Assembly (NCBI RefSeq): GCF_003176895.1
Contig: NZ_QGTD01000001.1
Span: 1 to 64,000, forward strand
Source: Gracilibacillus dipsosauri
GTDB lineage: Bacteria > Bacillota > Bacilli > Bacillales > Amphibacillaceae
Direction: 5' to 3'
DNA: 64,000 nucleotides
The notes under the pieces are model-generated. The model was not told where the DNA came from and ran no database searches. It saw nothing but the letters and a program-made list of their open reading frames with translations. Shown piece by piece: positions 44,976-54,469 of this stretch (its first letter is position 1; each line of letters begins with the position of its first letter). The position numbers were made by a program, and so were the translations under genes.

Positions 44976-45587
44976 TTAGTTATTTATGTTTGCTTTCATT
45001 AATGAACAAATCTGCTGTTCATTGGGGTTTGAAATTTGTTCTAGTTGATTAATAATTAACTTTTTTCTTTGCACTGAATGATTTTGGCTCAGTTTCGCTT
45101 TTCCTTCTATTTTGTTGATTTTAATTTTGAAACATTGAATAGCCCTGCTCATTCCTGAAATAAAATTAGAATCCAACTCATGCAAATGATAGGTACTTTT
45201 CGGATCTTCATACTTCAAAACCATCTGATCTAAGGAATCTACAACCTCTTTTTTGTCTTCCAAAAGTTCTACTTTACCATACACGTGAACAGTAACGTAA
45301 TTCCATGTTGGTACTGCATTATTCGTCTCATACCAAGATGGAGAAATATAGCAATGAGGACCTTGAAAAATTGCTAGTATAGTTTGATTTCTAATATCCT
45401 TCCATTGCGGATTCAAACGAGCAAAATGGCCATACAAATAGGTATGATCGTTGTTCCATATGAGCGGTAAGTGAGTAGCAAAAGGGACGCCATTGTGCTG
45501 AGAAATAAGTGTTGCAAAACTATATTGCTCGATTATCTCATCTATTACTTCCTTATCTTCTATTTTAAAATGGGAGGGACGATACAT
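44976..45587 (-). CDS. paiB: PaiB-like FMN-binding protein
   Basis: A 203-residue FMN-binding split-barrel protein of the PaiB family, described in B. subtilis as a negative regulator of sporulation and degradative enzyme genes. Family features are [19 protein letters not shown] at the start, [10 protein letters not shown] near 42, [12 protein letters not shown] near 60 and [20 protein letters not shown] near 82. The ATG at 45587 follows AGGTGG. It lies 14 nt after paiA in a MarR-paiA-paiB operon. Confidence 0.9.
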   Translation of the reverse strand: MYRPSHFKIEDKEVIDEIIEQYSFATLISQHNGVPFATHLPLIWNNDHTYLYGHFARLNPQWKDIRNQTILAIFQGPHCYISPSWYETNNAVPTWNYVTVHVYGKVELLEDKKEVVDSLDQMVLKYEDPKSTYHLHELDSNFISGMSRAIQCFKIKINKIEGKAKLSQNHSVQRKKLIINQLEQISNPNEQQICSLMKANINN

Positions 45588-45601
45588 CTTTGTTCCACCT
45601 T

Positions 45602-46138
<537 letters not shown>

Positions 46139-46144
46139 CTATAA

Positions 46145-46603
46145 TCAATAATTTCTTTTGTTTCCCTTCTTTACTAATTCCCAATCTTTTTCTATATTCT
46201 TTCTTACTCTTTGAAGTAGCCAGAGGATGGTCTCTTCTTCTTTTTCGGAAAAACCTGCTAGAGCGATGCTATTAGAATAGTCATTTTCTTTTTTGATAAA
46301 AGGGTAAACCTTCTTTCCCTTTTCTGTTGGAAAGATTTTTTTAATCTTTTTATTAGAGTGATCATCCTTTTTTTCTATAAATCCATTCATTTCAAGTTTT
46401 TTAATCGCACGAGCTACTGTTGTTCTGTCTACCTTGATCATCTCGGCCAACTTTTCTTGAATGATTCCTGGATTTTCACATATGCGAACAAGGTATAAAT
46501 ATTGTCCTTTCGTAAGATCATACTCTTTAAATTCAATATTGCTGATAGAATCTAATGCCCTTGCAATCATTCCTATTTCGCGAAGAATATCGATCTTGCT
46601 CAC
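46145..46603 (-). CDS. MarR-family transcriptional regulator
   Basis: A 152-residue winged-helix MarR protein: helix 1 IGMIARALDSISNIEF, recognition region IIQEKLAEMIKVDRTTVARAIKKLE near 55-80 and wing KKDDHSNKKIKKIFPTEKG. The GTG at 46603 directly abuts AAGGAG, which is too close for normal initiation; no better ATG exists until codon 12. Initiation at the GTG or an atypical codon a few bases further is therefore uncertain. It heads the paiA-paiB operon and two near-identical dyads flank its promoter, so autorepression is very likely. Confidence 0.9.
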   Translation of the reverse strand: MSKIDILREIGMIARALDSISNIEFKEYDLTKGQYLYLVRICENPGIIQEKLAEMIKVDRTTVARAIKKLEMNGFIEKKDDHSNKKIKKIFPTEKGKKVYPFIKKENDYSNSIALAGFSEKEEETILWLLQRVRKNIEKDWELVKKGNKRNY

Positions 46604-46620
46604 TCCTTATTTGATGTTTT

Positions 46621-46675
46621 TTGTTGTAAATACAACAAGAATAAGCATATAGCAACTTTGTTGTATTTGCAACAA
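46621..46675 (-). promoter_or_regulatory. MarR operon promoter with two operators
   Basis: TTGTTGTAAATACAACAA (46621-46638) is a perfect 18-bp palindrome, and TTGTTGTATTTGCAACAA (46658-46675) matches it with one arm mismatch. Centres are 37 bp apart. On the minus strand TTGCAA, a 17-bp spacer and TATGCT lie between and within them, so bound repressor would cover -35 and start site. Confidence 0.88.
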
Positions 46676-46682
46676 AAACTCC

Positions 46683-46722
46683 CATAAAAAAAGTGCTTAA
46701 CAACGTAATTGCTAAGCACTTT
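46683..46722 (-). terminator. Terminator of the pectate lyase gene
   Basis: AAAGTGCTTA (46690-46699) pairs with TAAGCACTTT (46713-46722); the minus strand continues with seven T residues. It lies 9 bp past the lyase stop. Confidence 0.9.
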
Positions 46723-46730
46723 CATATAAA

Positions 46731-47840
46731 TTAATATTCGTAATTTCCGCTTTCCGAAACATTTTCTACATTATACCACTTTCTACCAACATCAGAATAT
46801 CTTGTGTTTGTCATCGTAACTTCACTAGAGTCGCTATCTGTTCTAAATATAGCTTCATCCATATTCGTAATGACACTACCATCGATAAAGATACTTGTTT
46901 TAAAAGTAGTACCTCCATTTTGACGAATCATTTTTCCAGCATCATCCGCTGTAAAATTGATAATTTCAAAAGTCGAAGGAGCATTCACCTGGAACATTTT
47001 ATCACTACCCTTTTGTGCCATTCCACCTCTAATTGTGACATGACCATCATCCTTAATCGTTAAAGCATCCTCACCGATATCCTCCCAGACTACATTCTGT
47101 ACTAAGACATCTCCATACGTATGCACACCATCTGCAGCCGGGTGACCGATTACCACATTTTTCAAGGTTGCTCCGTCCTCCAGTCTAAATACTGGATCTT
47201 GATCTTCTCCTTGGCTGCCATCTCCAACAGTATCTGGGTTAGCTACATACCTTTTGCCTTCACCATCAAAGACTTCACCTGATTCTACGACAATGGTTTG
47301 ATTTACGGTTATGGTATCACTTGGTGGTACTTCAATAATACGCCATTGCTGGCTCTCACCACCCCAGTCATCCCATTGGACAACGTTCGCGCCATTTTCT
47401 GTCGACCAATCGAATACTTCAAGGGCTTTTCCACTATGTCGATTAACGATTTTAACATAGCCATTTCCAATACCTTCAATTGCCCATTGCTGATTTGCTG
47501 CATTCCAGTCATACCATTGGCTTACATTAGCACCATCCTCTGTAGACCAGTCATAAACCTCCATTGCCTTGATACTATTTTGGTTCACAATTTTATGGTA
47601 GCCTTCCCCAACATTGATAATACGCCATTGCTGATTTAAACCACCTAGATCATCATATTGAACAATATTTCCACCATCAGAAGTGGACCATTCATAGACC
47701 TCGAGAGCCTTTCCACTAAATCTATTTATAATCTTGTAGCTTTTACTTGAATCAAAACTTGCAGCCTCCAGTGACTCTACGGAAATTGCCCCAACTAACA
47801 ATAGTGCAAATGCTAACATAGTTAATAATTTTGCCCGCAT
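46731..47840 (-). CDS. Secreted ricin-lectin/pectate lyase (PL3) fusion
   Basis: This 369-residue protein has a signal peptide (about 1-27), a ricin-type beta-trefoil lectin domain (about 28-172) with three copies of a unit ending in QQW (each with a GKALEVYEWST-like segment), and a PL3 pectate lyase domain (about 176-369) beginning TITVNQTIVVESGEVFDGEG and containing DGVHTYGDVLVQNVVWEDIGEDALTI in part. PL3 enzymes cleave polygalacturonate by beta-elimination with calcium. The lectin probably tethers the enzyme to plant wall polysaccharide. AAGG lies 10 nt before the ATG. The gene stands alone with its own promoter and terminator. Confidence 0.9.
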   Translation of the reverse strand: MRAKLLTMLAFALLLVGAISVESLEAASFDSSKSYKIINRFSGKALEVYEWSTSDGGNIVQYDDLGGLNQQWRIINVGEGYHKIVNQNSIKAMEVYDWSTEDGANVSQWYDWNAANQQWAIEGIGNGYVKIVNRHSGKALEVFDWSTENGANVVQWDDWGGESQQWRIIEVPPSDTITVNQTIVVESGEVFDGEGKRYVANPDTVGDGSQGEDQDPVFRLEDGATLKNVVIGHPAADGVHTYGDVLVQNVVWEDIGEDALTIKDDGHVTIRGGMAQKGSDKMFQVNAPSTFEIINFTADDAGKMIRQNGGTTFKTSIFIDGSVITNMDEAIFRTDSDSSEVTMTNTRYSDVGRKWYNVENVSESGNYEY

Positions 47841-47892
47841 TGATTACACACCTTCTCTTCCTTTTAATAGTGGTTCAAATTACATAGATCTC

Positions 47893-47949
47893 AACTATTG
47901 GCCAATAGTTTACAATGTAATTATAAACAGTTATTCCAAAATATTTCAA
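47893..47949 (-). promoter_or_regulatory. Pectate lyase promoter and downstream palindrome
   Basis: On the minus strand TTGAAA (47949-47944), an 18-bp spacer and TATAAT (47925-47920) form a promoter. AACTATTGGCCAATAGTT (47893-47910) is a perfect 18-bp palindrome at about +3 to +20, an ideal roadblock operator. Its regulator is not encoded next to it. Confidence 0.72.
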
Positions 47950-47990
47950 TCAGTTTCAGCTAAGTAAGCAATCTGTGAATATCCATTATC

Positions 47991-48024
47991 AAGAAAAAAA
48001 CCTACTGAATGGATCAGTAGGTTT
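47991..48024 (-). terminator. Terminator of the MFS transporter gene
   Basis: AAACCTACTGA (47998-48008) and TCAGTAGGTTT (48014-48024) form a perfect 11-bp stem; the minus strand continues with seven T residues. Confidence 0.92.
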
Positions 48025-48032
48025 TGCTTTGA

Positions 48033-49430
48033 TTATGCAAGTTCCTCATAAGATTTCGCTTTCTTTTTATCTTTAGCACTCCACATTCTCCCTATTTCCT
48101 CAAGTGATTTATTTTTTGTCTCTGGGACAATGGTCATCACAAAGATAAAGCAAATGACGTTGATAACCGCAAACATCCAGAATGTAAAGGCACTTCCCAT
48201 ATTACTGATTAGTACAGGGGTGAATTGGCCGATCGCCCAGTTTGCTCCCCAAAGGAATATAGTCGCAATTCCTACCGCTTTCGCTCTAAGATGATTTGGG
48301 AAAATCTCCGGAATCATGATCCACGGAATTGGCCCCATTGATACACAGAAGGAAGCAGTAAAGCCTGCAATTAAGATGATTAATAATACACCAGCGTTTG
48401 CTGGTTCAAAATAGAAAACACTTCCAATTAGTAGCATAAAGATTGCCATGAAACTTGAACCAATTGCCATCAATTTTTTTCTTCCCAATTTATCTATCAA
48501 AAAGATTGCTAATATAGTAAAGACAACTTGCACACTACCAATGATACTTGTGGCAAGAAATTCGGTATTATTTTCAAACCCGACACTACGGAAGATATCT
48601 GGTCCATAATATGTGACCGCATTCATTCCGATTACTTGATTGAACAAGGCAAGGAAGATACCTACACCCATAGCCATTCTTAAACCTGGCTTTAACAATT
48701 CTTTTGCCGAACTACTTTGTTCCTCTTTAATTGAAGCTTTAATTTCTCTTTCTTCTTTTCTAGCAACTTCTTCTCCATTAATACGTTTTAATATATTGAA
48801 TGCCTCTTCATCTTCTCCTTTTTGAATAAGGAATCTTGGACTTTCCGGAATAAAGAATAGTAAAAGCATAAAGATAATTCCGGGAATAGTTCCATAGCCT
48901 AGCATCCATCTCCAACCAGCCTCTAATCCCCATTCATAGGACCCACTATTTGCTACACCATAGTTAATATAAAATGTTGCACAAATACCGAAGATCGTGA
49001 AAAGTTGATATAAAGATCCTAATCTACCACGAATAGCAGGTGGTGCACATTCACTAATGTAGGTTACCGATAGTGCTGATGCGAAACCTATACCTAGTCC
49101 ACCTAATATTCTAGCAAGTACAAGTGTGGTGACATCGATTGCAAAGGCAGAGCCCAGTGCAGAGATGATAAAGAAGACGGCCGATACCATCAATAGTTTT
49201 TTACGACCATATTTATCACTAAGAAAACCAGAAAGGGCAACACCTGTTACTCCCCCTATCATGACACAGGAAATAACCCATCCCTCCATTGCCGGACTTA
49301 AATTATATAAATCTTGTAAATATCCTATCGCACCTGATATAACAGCGGTATCAAAACCATAAAGCAATCCTGCCATACCAGCTGAAGCAGCTACTAAAAT
49401 AACATACCAAGCTGAATGCTTTTTTTGCAT
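48033..49430 (-). CDS. Sugar porter-family MFS transporter
   Basis: A 465-residue, twelve-helix proton-coupled sugar transporter of the AraE/XylE/GlcP group. Sugar porter motifs are intact: GFLSDKYGRKKLLM near 65-80, SPRFLIQKG near 200, NQVIGMNAVTYYGPDIF near 262, LIDKLGRKKLM near 315 and PETKNKSLEEI near 440. AAGGGGG lies 7 nt before the ATG. A good cre site lies 32 bp upstream. The three-component sugar sensor about 900 bp upstream on the same strand is a likely regulator; xylose, arabinose or galactose are possible substrates, but sequence alone does not decide. Confidence 0.9.
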   Translation of the reverse strand: MQKKHSAWYVILVAASAGMAGLLYGFDTAVISGAIGYLQDLYNLSPAMEGWVISCVMIGGVTGVALSGFLSDKYGRKKLLMVSAVFFIISALGSAFAIDVTTLVLARILGGLGIGFASALSVTYISECAPPAIRGRLGSLYQLFTIFGICATFYINYGVANSGSYEWGLEAGWRWMLGYGTIPGIIFMLLLFFIPESPRFLIQKGEDEEAFNILKRINGEEVARKEEREIKASIKEEQSSSAKELLKPGLRMAMGVGIFLALFNQVIGMNAVTYYGPDIFRSVGFENNTEFLATSIIGSVQVVFTILAIFLIDKLGRKKLMAIGSSFMAIFMLLIGSVFYFEPANAGVLLIILIAGFTASFCVSMGPIPWIMIPEIFPNHLRAKAVGIATIFLWGANWAIGQFTPVLISNMGSAFTFWMFAVINVICFIFVMTIVPETKNKSLEEIGRMWSAKDKKKAKSYEELA

Positions 49431-49461
49431 GATAAATCCCCCTTCATTAACGTTTTCGATT

Positions 49462-49475
49462 TGACTTCGCTTACA
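49462..49475 (-). promoter_or_regulatory. cre site upstream of the sugar transporter
   Basis: Read on the minus strand, TGTAAGCGAAGTCA matches the CcpA consensus TGWAANCGNTNWCA at all defined positions but one. It lies 32 bp before the ATG. Confidence 0.72.
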
Positions 49476-49633
49476 TTTTGGTTGGAAGTAAGCGTTTCTT
49501 ACTCTTTCTTAAAATTAACATGAAAACATTTTCAATAAGAGAGGTATCATCTTCACTTTTTTGCAAAATACTAGACAATCTTGTGCTGTCGGTGTCATCT
49601 GTTCTCTCGAACTTATTGTTCTTTTCGCTTGAA

Positions 49634-50240
49634 TGTCTGGTATTCTTGTTGTGACAGTCATTTTGGAGGCTTTCTCGGGCAAAATGGACTTTATCTTGGT
49701 TGTAAACGTCATTTCGGAGACTTTCCTTGCGCAATTTGGACTTTATCTTGGTTGTAAACGTCATTTTGGGGGCTTCTATCGGGCAATTTGGACTTTATCT
49801 TGGCTGTAAACGCCATTTTGGGGGCTTTCATCGAGCAAATTGGACTTTATCTTGGCTGTAAACACCATTTCAGAGGCTTTCATCGAGCAAATTAGACTTT
49901 ATCTTGGCTGTAAACACCATTTCAGGGGCTTTCATCGAGCAAATCGGACTTTATCTTGGCTGTAAACACCATTTAGACTTTATCTTGGCTGTAAACACCA
50001 TTTCAGGGGCTTTCATCGAGCAAATCGGACTTTATCTTGGCTGTAAACACCATCTCAGAGGCTTTCATCGAGCAAATTAGACTTTATCTTGGCTGTAAAC
50101 ACCATTTCAGGGGCTTTTCTCGGGCAATTTGGACTTTATCTTGGCTGTAAACGTCATTTTGGGGGCTTTTCTCGGGCAAATTGGACTTTATCTTGACTGT
50201 AAACGTCCTTTCGAGGCTTCTTTCCCGAGCAAAACGTTCT
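49634..50240. repeat. Array of about eleven 52-bp tandem repeats
   Basis: The marker GACTTTATCTTGG recurs with starts near 49687, 49739, 49791, 49843, 49895, 49947, 49976, 50028, 50080, 50132 and 50184, that is every 52 bp except one 29-bp step where 23 bp have been lost. The outer units (before 49686 and after 50183) are degenerate. A unit runs GTAAACACCATTTCAGGGGC, then TTTCATCGAGCAAATCGGAC, then TTTATCTTGGCT. Fifty-two is not a multiple of three and the open frames through it carry no ribosome binding site, so it is noncoding. It fills most of the 865-bp gap between the response regulator and the transporter gene. Confidence 0.92.
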
Positions 50241-50261
50241 TCAGGGTAAGACCCAACCAAA

Positions 50262-50297
50262 AAAAACAACGATCGTTTCAATAGGATCGTTGTTTTT
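50262..50297 (-). terminator. Terminator of the sensor operon
   Basis: AAAAACAACGATC (50262-50274) and GATCGTTGTTTTT (50285-50297) form a perfect 13-bp stem; the minus strand continues with eight T residues. It overlaps the stop of the response regulator and insulates the repeat array. Confidence 0.92.
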
Positions 50298-51858
50298 AAA
50301 TATATTTATTTCGGTATTCACTTGGGCTTAGTCCTACTTCTTTTTTAAAGACCCGGCTAAAGTAGTTAGGATCCTTATATCCGATATCTAGTGCTATTTC
50401 CTTTAATGGTTTACTTCCATCTAGTAGAAAGTCCTTTGCCTTTTGAATTCGGATATTGGTAAGATACTCTACAAAGGTGACACCAAAATGTTCTTTAAAT
50501 AATTTGCTCAAATAATAAGAGCTTAGACCTACCTTTTCTGCAATTCCTTCTAGACTGACTGCATCTTGATAGTGGCTATCCAGATATCCTTTCACTTGGA
50601 TCAGTATTCCTTGCACACCGTTAGTTCGCCATTTATTAATTTCTTCCATAACGGTTTGGAGGTGAGCTTTTGCTGCTTGCTTTACTTGCATCGCTGTTTC
50701 ATATGGATGAAAATTCATCTGTACATCTTCACCAAAGCCAAATTCTTTTGTCGCTCTTGTCAAGACAATGAAGAGATTCTCCATTGCTTTTTGGATTAGC
50801 TCTATTTGATAGTTAACGCTCTTTTGAATCCATTGGAAATATGCCTCAAAGACTTCTAAGCCTTTACGAGTATCACCGTTTTTCACAGCTTCTAGTAAAT
50901 CCTTTTCTAAATCAAAGGGTACAAAATTCTTTCTTTTGTCTTCCAATTGCTTGCTATAAACTAGATAGGCAGAGCCTGACCGTTTTTCCACCATTTCTAA
51001 TGTATAAATCGCTTGTTCATAGGATTTAGAAAAATGCTGAAAATTAGCAACAACGGAACCGATACCAACACATAATTGACAATTGTCTAGTTGATGCTGC
51101 ATCGTACGAATCATTAATCTAGCAAAATTCTCCCTCTCTGTTAATCCAGTATTATCGGCTTGATATTTCACAAAAACAGGGATTTGAAAACCGATGAGTG
51201 GTCCAACAAAATAAGGATAAGGTTGTGTTGCTAAAGCTCGCTTTAACGTTTGATACCATTGCGTCTTTTGCTCACGATCTGGCTTTCGTTCCTCTGCTTG
51301 AAAGTAGAATACTGCTGCAAACCCTTGTTGATCATCGAGATCTAACCAATCGTTCCAATCATCTTGGTTAAAATCATGAACATGATCCATCATTAGAGAA
51401 ATGACGAAATCCATTTCTACTAGGGAACTTGCTCTTTCCAAACGTTGCTCAATGTCCTGTTTTTCCTGCATTTGTTCCTTTTCTTCCTCCACCTCAGCGG
51501 CCATTCGATCGAAGGCATCTAGTACTTCCTGAACCTTGCTTGGCTTGAGCAAGTACTCCTTCACTCCATATTTCATCGCTTCTTGTGCATATTGAAACGT
51601 ATCGAAGGCTGACACCATTACACACTTCGCATGTGGAAGCTGGTTGAGAATTTTCTGTGTTGCCTTTAGTCCATCTAGATCGGGCATTTTTATATCCATA
51701 AAAATAATATCGGGCTCTGTATCAAGTGCCTTCTCCACTGCTATTTTTCCATTCTGTGCCTCTGCAACGATTTCTAAATTATCACGATTTCTACTTAGGA
51801 TAAGGCGGATGCCTTCTCTTTCGATAGCTTCATCATCTACAAGCATTACTTTTAACAT
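50296..51858 (-). CDS. YesN-family response regulator with AraC output
   Basis: A 520-residue response regulator. The receiver domain (1-120) has Asp9-Asp10, phosphoacceptor Asp55 in IIFMDIKMPD, and Lys in LLKPSK near 104. A long helical linker follows, and the C-terminal ~100 residues are an AraC double helix-turn-helix (SLEGIAEKVGLSSYYLSKLF, LKEIALDIGYKDPNYFSRVF). The ATG at 51858 follows GGAGGAAGG and overlaps the kinase stop by 7 nt, so the two are coupled. The likely target is the sugar MFS gene downstream. Confidence 0.9.
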   Translation of the reverse strand: MLKVMLVDDEAIEREGIRLILSRNRDNLEIVAEAQNGKIAVEKALDTEPDIIFMDIKMPDLDGLKATQKILNQLPHAKCVMVSAFDTFQYAQEAMKYGVKEYLLKPSKVQEVLDAFDRMAAEVEEEKEQMQEKQDIEQRLERASSLVEMDFVISLMMDHVHDFNQDDWNDWLDLDDQQGFAAVFYFQAEERKPDREQKTQWYQTLKRALATQPYPYFVGPLIGFQIPVFVKYQADNTGLTERENFARLMIRTMQHQLDNCQLCVGIGSVVANFQHFSKSYEQAIYTLEMVEKRSGSAYLVYSKQLEDKRKNFVPFDLEKDLLEAVKNGDTRKGLEVFEAYFQWIQKSVNYQIELIQKAMENLFIVLTRATKEFGFGEDVQMNFHPYETAMQVKQAAKAHLQTVMEEINKWRTNGVQGILIQVKGYLDSHYQDAVSLEGIAEKVGLSSYYLSKLFKEHFGVTFVEYLTNIRIQKAKDFLLDGSKPLKEIALDIGYKDPNYFSRVFKKEVGLSPSEYRNKYI

Positions 51859-53291
51859 GAATCCTTCCTCCATTCCTTTCCTGATGGTAACTGAATGGTA
51901 ACCTTCGTTCCTTTTCCAATGGCAGAATCGATCCAAAGCGCACTCTCTTTATCAAACAACTCGAGTCGATCGATAACATTTCGCATCCCTATACCTGTGG
52001 AATGACCTAATTTCTTTGATTGAGCTTCCTTTTCTTCTACTGGATGTATAATTTGATTGATTGTTGCTTGATCCATTCCTTTGCCATTATCGGTAATCTC
52101 AATAAATACCTTCTGTTCCTTTTGATAGATATTCAATGCAATCACTGCACTATCTGCCATTTCCTCAATGCCATGAATAAAGGCATTTTCTACGATTGGT
52201 TGAAGAGTTAGGCATGGGATCGGAGTATGTAGACACTGCTCTTCTATTTGAGTGTGGAAGGCGACTCGATCTCCAAAACGTGTTTGTTGGATAAAAAAAT
52301 ACTCTTTCACTATTTCCACTTCATCTTTTAAAACTGTCTCTCTGTCTAAATTTCCGATATTGTATCGCAATAGGGCAGAGACAGAGGAAATTAATTCACT
52401 CGTCCGTTCTGCCCCCTCAATATAAGAGGTTTTAGAAATGGTGTTCAATGTATTAAAGAGAAAATGTGGGTTAATTTGATTCTGTAGGCTCTTCAATTCC
52501 ATTTCCTTTAGTAATTGGGCAAGACGTGCTTTTTCTTTCATCTCTTTCACAGACTGTAAAATATTATGCTTCATCTCATTAAACATCTTCGTTAAAAGCC
52601 AAAGCTCGTCCTTTCTTGAAACCGTAACATCTTGACCAGAGTAGTTTCCTGCAGATATTTCTTTTGCTGCCTTTGTCAAACGAGAAATCGTTCTGGTGAT
52701 GCCATCCGAAAACCATAAGGCAAACAGCACACTTAAGATAATGATGGCAATAACTATGGCCGTTCCCATATTCTTCGTATGGTGGATTCGTTCGTCCTCC
52801 AAAGAGATTAAATTCTGATATTCGGTTAGATCTTGATTAATGATTTCTAATGTATTTTCATGAATATAGTTGGCAGTATTATCCGCTTCACTTAAATAGT
52901 AGGAATACTGTTCTATATTGTCATCATGGACTCCTTCTACCGTTTTGTCTGTAATCTCTAAAAAGCTTGTTAACATATGAAGGAAATTTTTCTGAACAAT
53001 ACTTTCTTCTGTTAACTCCTTATATTGTTGCTGTAAATCAAGAAGCTGTTGCTTCTCCCTTTGATAAAACGCTAAATTTTCTGAAACAGGTTCGTGGACA
53101 TATATTTGTAGTGATTGAAAGGTTTGATCTGTCACTCCTGTTATTTCATTTAACAGTAAATAGTGTTCAGAGCTTTGCTCATGGAGCTCAATAATTTTCT
53201 GTGTGCTCTGTTCTCTTACTAAAAGGAGAATCACGACTAATGTAATGACAGTAAAAAAATACATTAATAGCTTCGTTCTAATTTTGATCAT
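51852..53291 (-). CDS. YesM-family sensor histidine kinase
   Basis: This 479-residue kinase has a membrane helix at about 9-27, an extracellular region to ~170, a second helix (TAIVIAIIILSVLFALWF near 176-193) and a HAMP linker, then a His_kinase domain with the phosphoacceptor in NQINPHFLFNTLNTIS near 268-283 and an ATPase domain (ITDNGKGMDQ; GIGMRNVIDRL). The ATG at 53291 overlaps the binding-protein stop by 4 nt (ATGA). The extracellular region is short and helical, as in kinases that read a separate sugar-binding protein. Confidence 0.9.
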   Translation of the reverse strand: MIKIRTKLLMYFFTVITLVVILLLVREQSTQKIIELHEQSSEHYLLLNEITGVTDQTFQSLQIYVHEPVSENLAFYQREKQQLLDLQQQYKELTEESIVQKNFLHMLTSFLEITDKTVEGVHDDNIEQYSYYLSEADNTANYIHENTLEIINQDLTEYQNLISLEDERIHHTKNMGTAIVIAIIILSVLFALWFSDGITRTISRLTKAAKEISAGNYSGQDVTVSRKDELWLLTKMFNEMKHNILQSVKEMKEKARLAQLLKEMELKSLQNQINPHFLFNTLNTISKTSYIEGAERTSELISSVSALLRYNIGNLDRETVLKDEVEIVKEYFFIQQTRFGDRVAFHTQIEEQCLHTPIPCLTLQPIVENAFIHGIEEMADSAVIALNIYQKEQKVFIEITDNGKGMDQATINQIIHPVEEKEAQSKKLGHSTGIGMRNVIDRLELFDKESALWIDSAIGKGTKVTIQLPSGKEWRKDSC

Positions 53292-54286
53292 GGCTCATCA
53301 CGCTCTTGTGGAATGAAATTATCTAAGTTCTTCTGTGAAACTACTGTTGCATCTGTATGGTTGACTTCTTCGACCGAACGCCCCTTGACAATATCAAGCA
53401 TTAACTCAATACTACGATATCCCATCTCATAAGGCTTCTGACCGATAAGCACATCCACTTTACCTTGCTCTAGCAATTCCATATTCTCAGGTAAGGTATC
53501 AAAACTTATCATGTATATACTGCTTGACCTATTTAGTGATTCCGCGGCATGAACCATTCCTATCCCATCTAACGCACTTGTTCCATAAAGGGCATCAATT
53601 TCTGGATGATTCTTTAACATTTCGTAAGTTTTTTCTTCTGCGATAACTTGTGTAATATTAGATTCCTCAATCTCGACAATTTCTACTCCTTCTATATCAG
53701 CTACAACATTTTTAAAGCCTTCTACACGTAGTTGATGATGCGCATTCGTAAAACTGCCCGTAATGATGCCAACAGTAGCTTGGCCCTTCTTATCTTCTAC
53801 TAAAGTTTTCCCAGCAATTTGCCCAGCCAAATAATTATCTGTCCCGATATAGGTTGTCCGCAAGCTCTCTGGTGCATCTGTATCAATAGTAATCACTGGG
53901 ATTCCCTGATACACCGCTTTATTAATCATTGGTAAAAAATCCTCTGTTAATGCCTGCACAATAATACCATCAACCTTAGCTTTTATTGCTTGATCTAAAA
54001 GCTTTAACTGTTCCTCTGGATTGGAACGCCTCGGACCTTCGTATTCCACAAAAACGTCATACTTTTTCTCTGCATCCTTCGCTCCTTCCCCAACTAACCT
54101 CCAGTAATCATGATCCATCTCTTCCCCAATCAATGCAAAGTGGTAAGAGGGAAGATTGTCTGGTTCCGTCGCTTTCGTTATTTCTAAACGATCTACTTGA
54201 GCTTTTTTATAAAAATAAAAGGAAAGACCTATTGCTATGACTAAACAAGCCATAAGTAACACATAAATTGCTCTCTTTCGATTCAT
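53288..54286 (-). CDS. Membrane-anchored sugar-binding sensor protein
   Basis: A 332-residue periplasmic-binding-protein type 1 domain (RbsB/XylF-like: HFALIGEEMDHDYWRLVGEG, IIVQALTEDFLPMINKAVYQ, VITIDTDAP, TYIGTDNYLAGQIAG) attached to the membrane by one N-terminal helix (about 9-26) with no lipobox. It has no transporter partner; instead the kinase and response regulator follow with overlapping codons. This matches the three-component sensors typified by XylFII-LytS/YesM-YesN, where the binding protein presents sugar to the kinase. The ATG at 54286 lies 5 nt after GGAGG. Confidence 0.9.
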   Translation of the reverse strand: MNRKRAIYVLLMACLVIAIGLSFYFYKKAQVDRLEITKATEPDNLPSYHFALIGEEMDHDYWRLVGEGAKDAEKKYDVFVEYEGPRRSNPEEQLKLLDQAIKAKVDGIIVQALTEDFLPMINKAVYQGIPVITIDTDAPESLRTTYIGTDNYLAGQIAGKTLVEDKKGQATVGIITGSFTNAHHQLRVEGFKNVVADIEGVEIVEIEESNITQVIAEEKTYEMLKNHPEIDALYGTSALDGIGMVHAAESLNRSSSIYMISFDTLPENMELLEQGKVDVLIGQKPYEMGYRSIELMLDIVKGRSVEEVNHTDATVVSQKNLDNFIPQERDEP

Positions 54287-54469
54287 CTTATCCTCCATAA
54301 GATCTGACTTTCGATATTAACTCATTAAATGTATCATAGCATAATTGTTGCAGAGGGGAAAAACTCCTCAAATTTTATACCTCTACATAAATTAGCTTTT
54401 TCAAAAGAATAGGACAGATAATCAATATATAATAGATATCATAACTCGAATGTAATACGATATGGTTGC

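Noticed and set aside
49482-49500. Second cre-like site near the MFS promoter
   Set aside because: AGTAAGCGTTTCTT has four mismatches to the consensus; the site at 49462 is much better.
49471-49764. Minus-strand open frames beside and inside the repeat array
   Set aside because: They follow repeat units whose length is not a multiple of three and have no ribosome binding site.
49634-50240. CRISPR array
   Set aside because: Every part of the 52-bp unit is similar from copy to copy; there are no unique spacers and no cas genes.
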